64,000 bases of DNA from Ricordea florida (taxonomy: Eukaryota; Cnidaria; Anthozoa; Corallimorpharia; Ricordeidae), in the NCBI GenBank assembly GCA_949710005.1, contig OX453282.1:13144236-13208235 (forward strand). The letters are read 5' to 3'. Below the pieces are notes generated by a model, which saw nothing but the letters and a program-made list of their open reading frames with translations, ran no database searches and had not been told where the DNA came from. This document shows, one piece after another, positions 58,259-64,000 of this stretch. The number at the start of each line of letters is the position of its first letter. Positions within the stretch are counted from its first letter, which is position 1. The translations under genes and the position numbers were made by a program.

Positions 58259-59869
58259 TTACCGAAATAAAAACCAAGATAATAATCCTCCGGCAAACAT
58301 TAAAACAATAAGATTATTTTGATGAGAAGATTTTTCTATATTACTAACTTCTTCCTCATTGTCCGATTTATCGCTATTGTCTAGTTTAGGTTTTCTTGGT
58401 TGAGGATTGGTATTTAATAAAACCTTTGAGGTTCCTAAACTATGACTTATTCCGACATTTTTTGTCTTCGCGTTTATTGAATTATTTACCCCAAAGGTCA
58501 TATCTTCTGTTACCCTTTTCAAGTCATTATTGTATCCGATAACGCTTTCTGTATTTATTATTAAATTGCTAGGCATTAACCAAACACCAGGAGCTACCGC
58601 TAAATCAAGTCGAGATTTTGATTCTTGAACCGCGGTTTGATATCTTTGAATTGATTGGGATACATCATTTTCAATCACCGAACTTTCAAATAAATCTATA
58701 AAGTTTTGCTGGGTTTCAAAACCTCCACCCCCCTTACTAACAATTGAAGTTCTAGTGTTAACTTGTGCGCCCAAAACGCAATAAACAAAAGCCTCAATCG
58801 ATCTATTTATTCTTCCCAATCCCGCCTTTGTTAATCCATGACCAGATTCTGGTATAAACCAAGCATATTGGAAATCAACAAAATAATCATTTCGAAGCAT
58901 TGATACTAAATTCCCCATATTTTTTCTTCCTCCATCGTCGTAAAATTTATGATCGCGGCTTGGCCAAATATTAGCTTCTGTATCATAATTTCTTATAACC
59001 CTCACATTTTGAAATCCGCCGCCCTTTGCTTGCGCGGCTTCACTTCCTGGAACGGCATCATGGTCTGCGTATCCTCCTCCATAATCAATGAATATATCAC
59101 CAGCTCCATGGTTTGCGCCTCCTTTGAATCTAAAATCCGCCAAAGTTTTATTCCACCCCCTGTAATCTTGATCATTACTTAACCCAAATTCTGCGCATAA
59201 TCTATTATAAGCATTTTTGTTGTATGGATTATTTTTCAAAGAAAAAGTTTGTTCCCAGGGTAATGGAACTTTTAATTCTTGGATTATTCTTCTTATGGTA
59301 AAGTAAATGTGAAATACGAAAAAACTTCTAATAATTTTCGGGTAACTTAAAATATCTCCAAATCCTACTCCGCATCCGGACGATGCGCACCAAACCGCCA
59401 TGTTTAATTGTTGCGGCCACTGATTAATATTTGGTTTACTCAACCAAGCTCTAGTTTCTTTCCCACTGGTTAGCCCCACAGTTTGATTTTTGAAAATATT
59501 TTTCATTGGAGCGGTGAAACTATCTTTTTCTGAAACAAAAATTTCTAAGAATATTAACATTCTTGTGGCATCACTTGCAAATTCGTCGAATTTAACCCCA
59601 GGTATTGGATATGGTTGTTTTGTAAATGTTAAACTTTTGGGAAATGAACTTACCTTTTCTTTATTTTCTAAACCTAAATCTTCCCGCAACAACTTTTTCA
59701 AATTATCGGAAAGATTATTTGTCCACGTTTTTCCAGTAGGATCATCATCGGACATAATTGTTGTTCCATTTACTTTCCATTTAACATATCCGCCATATAA
59801 ATCATGAACATAACTGAATTTGGAAATATTTGCTTTTGGGTAGCGTTTACTGAAATTGCTAAATAACAT
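58259..59869 (-). CDS. Candidate major capsid protein, right copy (536 aa)
   Basis: Intact homologue of 207-1811. The open frame extends up to 59968, but I start at 59869: the leftmost homologous Met, 36 nt downstream of TCTAAAGAT at 59897-59905. Shared blocks: WPQQLNMAVWC[AS], F.FHIYFTIRRI, NNPYNK.AYNRLCAEFGLS, AFVYC.LGAQVNTR, LDLAVAPGVWLMPSN. Gly/His-rich loops are longer than in the left copy (about residues 275-315). A hydrophobic C-terminal segment (VLMFAGGLLSWFLFR) could anchor it in a membrane or serve as an assembly peptide. The double-jelly-roll assignment is inference from size, gene neighbourhood and partner. A structure prediction would decide it. Confidence 0.5.
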   Translation of the reverse strand: MLFSNFSKRYPKANISKFSYVHDLYGGYVKWKVNGTTIMSDDDPTGKTWTNNLSDNLKKLLREDLGLENKEKVSSFPKSLTFTKQPYPIPGVKFDEFASDATRMLIFLEIFVSEKDSFTAPMKNIFKNQTVGLTSGKETRAWLSKPNINQWPQQLNMAVWCASSGCGVGFGDILSYPKIIRSFFVFHIYFTIRRIIQELKVPLPWEQTFSLKNNPYNKNAYNRLCAEFGLSNDQDYRGWNKTLADFRFKGGANHGAGDIFIDYGGGYADHDAVPGSEAAQAKGGGFQNVRVIRNYDTEANIWPSRDHKFYDDGGRKNMGNLVSMLRNDYFVDFQYAWFIPESGHGLTKAGLGRINRSIEAFVYCVLGAQVNTRTSIVSKGGGGFETQQNFIDLFESSVIENDVSQSIQRYQTAVQESKSRLDLAVAPGVWLMPSNLIINTESVIGYNNDLKRVTEDMTFGVNNSINAKTKNVGISHSLGTSKVLLNTNPQPRKPKLDNSDKSDNEEEVSNIEKSSHQNNLIVLMFAGGLLSWFLFR

Positions 59870-59896
59870 CTTATTCTTTGTTTTCCAATTTATCTG

Positions 59897-59905
59897 ATCT
59901 TTAGA
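59897..59905 (-). promoter_or_regulatory. TCTAAAGAT box of right capsid candidate
   Basis: Exact TCTAAAGAT on the minus strand, 36 nt before the chosen ATG. It falls inside the apparent N-terminal extension of the longer frame, which argues against that extension. Confidence 0.6.
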
Positions 59906-59971
59906 TCTTTTAAGAATAAGATGTAAATGCAAAACAATTACAACCAACTTCCGTTTTCTCGTAAACAAATT

Positions 59972-60571
59972 TTAATGACCTTTCCCTCCGGTAAGTTCTT
60001 TTAATAGATCTTCTCGAACTTTCTTCCTTATTATACTCATGTCGAAGTTTTTTTCCGAATCTTTTCTGAATTTCTGCCGAACCTCTTGTTTCAGTTTTTG
60101 AAACTTTTCCAATTCCGCTAAAATTATGGAAAATTCTTGATCTGATATAGAATTATCTTTCAGAGCTTTTGAGACTAAATCACTAATTGTGTTTAATTTT
60201 GATTTTGCAATTGCAACGGTTTGTTCGTGTTTACTAACTTTTACGGAAAGACTTTTTGAAGCAATTCCAAATCCAACCGATAATCCGCCAAAAACCCCAC
60301 CGACAACGCCTAAAGGAACACCGACTATTGCTCCGAAACCCGTGAGAGAGGTTCCAAGCCCACTTGCGGATAGGATAACAGAAATAAAACCGCCAGAAAC
60401 GCTAATTTTTGTGCATATTCCTCTGGCTCTATTATATTTTTTTCTCACTTCTTCGTAATGTTTAATTTCCTTCTCGAGATTTTGTAATACTTCGCTCGAT
60501 TTTTGCAGCCTGAAATTAATAGGATTTGGATTATTAGGTAATTGAGGATAAATTCCATTGTATTCACCCAT
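59972..60571 (-). CDS. Viral membrane protein with Gly-rich hydrophobic core (199 aa)
   Basis: Residues ~25-52 are a charged helix. Residues ~55-105 are a Gly-rich hydrophobic region able to form two membrane helices (GFISVILSASGLGTSL; GVPLGVVGGVFGGLSVGFG). From ~110 a charged helical C-terminal half contains VSKHEQTVAIAKSKLNTI and ends in a Lys-rich tail. The frame is open from 60673, but that part overlaps the upstream gene; starting at 60571 leaves a 38-nt gap and places TTTAAAGAT (60597-60605) 34 nt upstream. Its C-terminus is repeated at 2-82. Possibly a membrane-active or internal virion protein; function not established. Confidence 0.65.
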   Translation of the reverse strand: MGEYNGIYPQLPNNPNPINFRLQKSSEVLQNLEKEIKHYEEVRKKYNRARGICTKISVSGGFISVILSASGLGTSLTGFGAIVGVPLGVVGGVFGGLSVGFGIASKSLSVKVSKHEQTVAIAKSKLNTISDLVSKALKDNSISDQEFSIILAELEKFQKLKQEVRQKFRKDSEKNFDMSIIRKKVREDLLKELTGGKGH

Positions 60572-60596
60572 ATTGTATTTTACTGAACGGTATGAT

Positions 60597-60605
60597 ATCT
60601 TTAAA
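60597..60605 (-). promoter_or_regulatory. TTTAAAGAT box upstream of 199-aa gene
   Basis: One base different from TCTAAAGAT, 34 nt before the ATG at 60571; it supports that start. Confidence 0.45.
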
Positions 60606-60609
60606 TTTG

Positions 60610-61830
60610 TTACTTTCTCTTCTTTTTTATACTTTCCACAAAATATAAAACTACTGCCATTATCAAAAGCCAAGCATTCTCACCCAAAAATCCAATAACC
60701 TGACCTGCGGTTTTGAAAAGAAAGCTAACTATTGCGCCAACCATTCCGGGTAATATTTCGCCTAATTTTTTACCTATAGTTTTTAATCCATTTCCAACTC
60801 CTCGACCTAAAGCGGATAAACCCTTTGAAAGATTAGAAACTATAACCCCAATGATTACACCCACTGCCGCAATAACAGCAAAAACTGTAAAACCATACTT
60901 TTTGAAGATATACTTTAGTTTCTCCCGTAAAGGTAAATTTTTAATTATTTCATCTTTTCGCCCCTCAATATCTGATAATTGTTCTTCGCTTGAAATTGTT
61001 TTATTACTAAGTCGTTCTTTTAATTTATCTACCTCAGATTTTAATCGCTCATTACTTTGTTTTAATTTTGATTCATTTGATTTGCCCTTTTTATATTTGT
61101 CTATTTCTTCTTTGTATAATTTTACCTCATCCAAAAGTTTTTCCGCTTGTATTTTTAATTCCACATTCTGTTTTACGGTTTGATCGAAAAGACTTTTATT
61201 TTCTGCTTTTTGTACCTGTTGTCTCTCAATGAATTCCCTTAGTTCTTTTTCTCTTTCCGCGTATCGTTCAATCTCCAGCGGATATACTTCTGCTGTTGCT
61301 TTCAATCCCTGCAAAGCATTATCTAATTCATTATTTGTTTCAATAGATTTCCTCAATTCTAACTGGGAATTATTATATTTTTCCAACATGGTTTCATAAT
61401 CAGCACCTAGAGCTTTTCTAAATGTTTTTGGTAAATTTTCAGTATTAAGAATCCCATTTTCATCAACTAATGTATGCCACACATTATTTCTTGCGGTACT
61501 TAATTGTCCTTCTATAATTCCATTTTCTCCAAATCGAACATTAAATGGGCTTTCATTTGGCTCGTAATCTGGGTAATATCGTTTGAGTTCTTGCCTAGCT
61601 TTTCTCATTCTATCATATCCCTCATCTCTTTCTCCTAGGTTCATTCTTTCTGGCGGTTTTTCCCATTGAGACCCGTCTCTTGATTGGTTATAATCATCAT
61701 AACCAGGATAATCTTGTTCAAGGGATGTAGATGTGTTTGTGGGTTGGAAAGTTGTATCATCCCAATCATAATCATCATCATCACCATCATTATCTCTTGA
61801 AAAATCTTCCATTGGTATTTCTTCTGCCAT
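60610..61830 (-). CDS. Coiled-coil membrane protein with acidic N-terminus (406 aa)
   Basis: N-terminus highly acidic (DNDGDDDDYDWDD, residues ~13-25). Residues ~150-285 are a long Glu/Lys-rich coiled coil. From ~312 the C-terminus has a membrane helix (GFTVFAVIAAVGVIIGVIV), a Gly/Lys amphipathic stretch (SKGLSALGRGVGNGLKTIGK), a second hydrophobic stretch and a basic tail. The frame is open from 61845, but ATG at 61830 lies 33 nt after TCTAAAGAT (61855-61863), as in the other genes, whereas 61845 would give only 18 nt. It may tether capsid and membrane or act as a fibre-like minor virion protein; inferred. The stop is 38 nt before the 199-aa gene. Confidence 0.65.
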   Translation of the reverse strand: MAEEIPMEDFSRDNDGDDDDYDWDDTTFQPTNTSTSLEQDYPGYDDYNQSRDGSQWEKPPERMNLGERDEGYDRMRKARQELKRYYPDYEPNESPFNVRFGENGIIEGQLSTARNNVWHTLVDENGILNTENLPKTFRKALGADYETMLEKYNNSQLELRKSIETNNELDNALQGLKATAEVYPLEIERYAEREKELREFIERQQVQKAENKSLFDQTVKQNVELKIQAEKLLDEVKLYKEEIDKYKKGKSNESKLKQSNERLKSEVDKLKERLSNKTISSEEQLSDIEGRKDEIIKNLPLREKLKYIFKKYGFTVFAVIAAVGVIIGVIVSNLSKGLSALGRGVGNGLKTIGKKLGEILPGMVGAIVSFLFKTAGQVIGFLGENAWLLIMAVVLYFVESIKKKRK

Positions 61831-61854
61831 GATTTTTTTACTCATCAGTAAGAA

Positions 61855-61863
61855 ATCTTTAGA
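61855..61863 (-). promoter_or_regulatory. TCTAAAGAT box of 406-aa gene
   Basis: Exact TCTAAAGAT, 33 nt from the Met at 61830. It is in a divergent promoter region shared with the plus-strand gene at 61929. Confidence 0.55.
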
Positions 61864-61894
61864 CTAACTTGAGTCGGAAATAAAATAAAATTTA

Positions 61895-61903
61895 TTTAAA
61901 AGA
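61895..61903 (+). promoter_or_regulatory. TTTAAAAGA box of 269-aa gene
   Basis: TTTAAAAGA starts 34 nt before the ATG at 61929. With 61855-61863 it makes a compact divergent promoter of about 50 bp carrying one box of each type. Confidence 0.45.
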
Positions 61904-61928
61904 AAAAATATAAAATACAGAAAATAAA

Positions 61929-62738
61929 ATGATGAACGAAACTACACAATTAATAGATATTAATAATTACAACCCAAAAGAAAGTATGCTTTTTACTAAA
62001 CCAATTATTGGGCAAATTCCTGGAAGTAAACCCAAGGTTGAATTCAAAAGAATTAAAATCTTTACGAAAAATGATGATGGAACAGAAGGAGAACTTGTAA
62101 TTAAAACCGGAAATTTATATTCTTATGGTGTTTCCACAAATACAAGTCAAGAAACAGGCGTAATTACAGGATACACATTTCCCTTATGTTTATGGAGCGG
62201 AAGCAGCCCAACACCAGAAGAAGAAAAATGGATTGATTTGTTCGATGAAATTGTTGAAAATTGCATTGACCATTTGATGAGGAATAAAACCGAAATTGGG
62301 AAATTTGAGTTGGAAAGAAATGAGCTTGAAAAACAAAAAGGAGGTTTAAATCCACTATATTGGAAGATGGAAAAATCTTCGTTGGATAGAGTTCCAGATA
62401 GAGGGCCAACCTTGTATGCAAAATTACTTTGGAAAAAGAAAGAAGACCATTTTGAAACTAAGTTTTATAACTCAAAAAATGATAAGGAAATTGATCCATT
62501 GAAATTATTAAATAAAGGGTGTAGAGTAGAAGAAGCAGTCATAAAAATTGAATCAATATTTATTAGTGGCACTTGTATTGCACTTCAAGTAAAACTTTAT
62601 GAAGCAGTCATAGAGCCAAAAAGAGAAATGAAAAGATTAACTAAAGTTAGATGTTCTGATAGTAAATCTGCGGCTGAAGAAATGGAAAAATCTGAATATG
62701 AATATGAAGAAGATTCTGATGATGGGAGTCTAATGTAG
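61929..62738 (+). CDS. Possible ssDNA-binding protein with acidic tail (269 aa)
   Basis: Soluble mixed alpha/beta protein. Features: YSYGVSTN, FPLCLW, a central YAKLLWKKKEDHFETKFY basic/aromatic stretch, VIKIESIFISGTCIALQVKL (a beta-meander like an OB-fold partner) and an acidic tail EEMEKSEYEYEEDSDDG. Such tails are common in viral and bacterial ssDNA-binding proteins, and the layout resembles ssDNA-binding-like proteins of some large eukaryotic viruses as I recall. The assignment is tentative. Two ATGs in a row (61929, 61932) are equally good starts. It diverges from the 406-aa gene and ends just before the 62759-62788 hairpin. Confidence 0.5.
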   Translation: MMNETTQLIDINNYNPKESMLFTKPIIGQIPGSKPKVEFKRIKIFTKNDDGTEGELVIKTGNLYSYGVSTNTSQETGVITGYTFPLCLWSGSSPTPEEEKWIDLFDEIVENCIDHLMRNKTEIGKFELERNELEKQKGGLNPLYWKMEKSSLDRVPDRGPTLYAKLLWKKKEDHFETKFYNSKNDKEIDPLKLLNKGCRVEEAVIKIESIFISGTCIALQVKLYEAVIEPKREMKRLTKVRCSDSKSAAEEMEKSEYEYEEDSDDGSLM

Positions 62739-62758
62739 ACCCAGTTAAATATACTTGT

Positions 62759-62788
62759 GTTATATAACCCAATTACTGGTTACATAAC
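62759..62788. terminator. Convergent-gene hairpin GTTATATAAC/GTTACATAAC
   Basis: GTTATATAAC (62759-62768) and GTTACATAAC (62779-62788). On the minus strand it pairs over 10 bp with one G-U; on the plus strand with one mismatch. It separates the stops of the 269-aa (+) and 132-aa (-) genes. Confidence 0.6.
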
Positions 62789-62799
62789 AAAATAATAAT

Positions 62800-63198
62800 T
62801 TATAATATTTTACTTACCGCGTAACCCAAACCCATCATTCCCGCGCCAACATATAACATTTCTCCTGTTTTTTGATCATCGCTTGGTTTGTAATAATCAG
62901 AGAATTTTGGTTCAGTCATTTTGCCGTACAATTCAAAAGCCTGATTTGTAGTCGAAATATTTTTTGATGCTTGATATTTTTCATCTTTTTTCTTCATTTT
63001 CCAATCAAGCATTTTTTGTCTTTTTTCCTGATATTCTGCGTAATTCCTTTGATATTTTTCCATTGCTTTATCGTGCCGAATTTTTTCCGCATCCACATTG
63101 CGCCCCATTATATATTTTGCGAGCATATTTCCTCCGGTAAATGCTCCCGCATTCAATATTGCGCCTATCCCCATCATTGCTACTGATGCTAATGCCAT
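62800..63198 (-). CDS. Small membrane protein, two hydrophobic ends (132 aa)
   Basis: Residues ~2-30 (VAMMGIGAILNAGAFTGGNM) and ~112-131 (GEMLYVGAGMMGLGYAVSKI) are hydrophobic. The middle (~33-80) is a basic helix rich in Lys, Glu and Tyr. The start codon overlaps the stop of the upstream gene as TAATG (63196-63200), suggesting translational coupling or shared transcript. Probably an internal or membrane virion component; unproven. Confidence 0.6.
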   Translation of the reverse strand: MALASVAMMGIGAILNAGAFTGGNMLAKYIMGRNVDAEKIRHDKAMEKYQRNYAEYQEKRQKMLDWKMKKKDEKYQASKNISTTNQAFELYGKMTEPKFSDYYKPSDDQKTGEMLYVGAGMMGLGYAVSKIL

Positions 63199-63416
63199 TA
63201 TTTTGGTAAAATCTTTTGATCCTCTAAATATGTTTTAAGATACATGCTTCCGGATAATACGGCAACCCATTTTGCGTAATTTGTAATACTCATGGACGGA
63301 TCACTCAAAAATGATTCTTTCATCATCTTTTTTGCCACATACCCAACTCCAGCGCTTAATCCGATAAGCACAGCTGAATCAGTTACAGTTTTCACAAGTT
63401 TGTTTTCTGTTGACAT
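63198..63416 (-). CDS. Small membrane protein (72 aa)
   Basis: Two hydrophobic stretches (AVLIGLSAGVGYVA near 15-28; WVAVLSGSMYL near 49-59) and a Lys-rich C-terminus (YLEDQKILPK). It shares one base with the following 132-aa gene. A TTTAAAAGT variant of the box lies at 63440-63448, 32 nt before the ATG. Function unknown. Confidence 0.55.
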   Translation of the reverse strand: MSTENKLVKTVTDSAVLIGLSAGVGYVAKKMMKESFLSDPSMSITNYAKWVAVLSGSMYLKTYLEDQKILPK

Positions 63417-63461
63417 AATTTTTACTACACCAATATGAAACTTTTAAATGACTTTATGTTG

Positions 63462-63872
63462 TTATTCCATCCCCAAAGATTTTGGAGTTACAGAAAATGG
63501 TATCTTTTTTGGTTGCGGTATTTGCGGAACTTGGGATAAATCAGCTATCCTACTGGAATATTCAGCCCGAGCTTTTTCCCGATATCTCATAAAAAGATCA
63601 AATGCCGTAAACCCCAATCCAACAACGGATAAAACAGTAGTAAAAGATAACTCCGGAAGCCACGATTTATAATCATTATTTGTCTTTTCTTGATTATCTT
63701 CATTTTCGTTTTGCGTCTCACGTTTCATCTCTCTAGCTAATGCTTCTTTTGCTTTTTTATTATATTCAGCTAATTTCTTACCGGCTGCGACTTTTTTAGG
63801 ATCTTTTTCCCTCTTTTTTGTATCTTTATTTTCAGATTTGGGATCTGCAGTAATTTGCTCCTCTTCTGACAT
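63462..63872 (-). CDS. Charged single-span membrane protein (136 aa)
   Basis: Residues 1-67 are highly charged (Lys/Glu/Asn; DPKKVAAGKKLAEYNKK near 24-40). A membrane helix spans ~76-95 (SFTTVLSVVGLGFTAFDLFM), followed by a basic stretch and a Pro-rich tail. A TCTAAAAAC variant of the late box lies at 63896-63904, 32 nt before the ATG. Position among the small membrane proteins suggests a virion membrane or assembly role; inferred. Confidence 0.55.
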   Translation of the reverse strand: MSEEEQITADPKSENKDTKKREKDPKKVAAGKKLAEYNKKAKEALAREMKRETQNENEDNQEKTNNDYKSWLPELSFTTVLSVVGLGFTAFDLFMRYREKARAEYSSRIADLSQVPQIPQPKKIPFSVTPKSLGME

Positions 63873-63895
63873 TATTATTTAGATGCTACAGATAA

Positions 63896-63904
63896 GTTTT
63901 TAGA
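63896..63904 (-). promoter_or_regulatory. TCTAAAAAC box of 136-aa gene
   Basis: Variant of TCTAAAGAT at the usual 32-nt distance, in the 37-nt gap between two minus-strand genes. Confidence 0.35.
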
Positions 63905-63909
63905 TCTGT

Positions 63910-64000
63910 TTAATACACAGTATCAACGCCTTCAGCAGATTGCTTAGTTTCCTGATCAGTTGTGTTATAATTTACTGCTCCTTCTATTGATTTTTGTTGA
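63910..64000 (-). CDS. C-terminal end of further viral gene (partial)
   Basis: An open minus-strand frame enters from the window edge and ends with TAA at 63910-63912, giving 29 residues rich in Gln, Thr, Glu and Ser (GAVNYNTTDQETKQ). The gap to the next gene is 37 nt, the spacing seen elsewhere in this module, which supports it as a real gene end. Family unknown. Confidence 0.5.
   Translation of the reverse strand, partial: QQKSIEGAVNYNTTDQETKQSAEGVDTVY

Noticed and set aside
60572-60673. 34-residue N-terminal extension of the 199-aa protein
   Set aside because: It overlaps the end of the 406-aa gene in another frame; the Met at 60571 has a box 34 nt upstream.
1-64000. The two virus-like modules as terminal inverted repeats of a single 64-kb virus
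   Set aside because: The copies are diverged, whereas terminal repeats of one genome are kept nearly identical, and the interior is satellite and retrotransposon DNA.

Overview
The window looks like a piece of animal nuclear DNA, most likely from an anthozoan cnidarian (coral or sea anemone). The host call is inference. It rests on the fold-back and G+C-rich hairpin repeat families and the Ty3/Gypsy type, which I recall from coral and anemone genomes, and on a satellite-rich, intron-era style of DNA with no operons outside the two ends. I found no tRNA, rRNA or CRISPR array.

Both ends carry AT-rich, gene-dense, virus-like DNA. The left end (1-3914) and right end (56423-64000) are two diverged copies of one module in inverted orientation. 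Shared order: membrane protein, capsid-candidate protein (534/536 aa), penton-like protein (211 aa), then on the opposite strand a 206/209 aa protein of unknown function and a SAP-like protein with CxH..CxxC repeats. The right copy continues outward with a coiled-coil membrane protein, a possible ssDNA-binding protein with an acidic tail, and three small membrane proteins. This resembles polinton-like or adintovirus-like endogenous double-jelly-roll viruses. No polymerase, integrase, ATPase or protease of that virus lies in the window, so the assignment is tentative. The module has its own signals: a box near TCTAAAGAT or TTTAAAAGA 30-39 nt upstream of nearly every start codon, and palindromic hairpins (GTTATGTAAC/GTTATATAAC or TGTTTTGATTA/TAATCAAAACA) after stop codons.

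Between them lie about 52 kb without an evident intact gene. 4133-6619 is a Helitron-like non-autonomous element. 6621-30990 is a higher-order repeat with a period of about 11-12 kb: a non-satellite block (starts near 7546, 19545 and 30420) carrying a decayed zinc-ribbon coding fragment, then a roughly 230-bp satellite, then a 21-bp minisatellite that changes orientation at matching places in both copies. 31085-31985 is a 9-bp minisatellite. 32000-35143 is the 3' part of a decayed Ty3/Gypsy retrotransposon (minus strand). 35144-51179 is a nest of Helitron-like elements that splits that same retrotransposon inside its protease; gag and the protease active site resume at 51180-51850. 51850-55015 is a second, oppositely oriented 9-bp minisatellite. 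55016-56400 holds a MITE-like inverted repeat and a short interspersed motif before the right virus-like module.

The viral genes probably form a virion set: a late class (capsid candidate, penton-like, membrane proteins) under the TCTAAAGAT box and an early or regulatory class (ssDNA-binding-like, unknown 209 aa, Cys/His-repeat) under the TTTAAAAGA box. That temporal split is inference.
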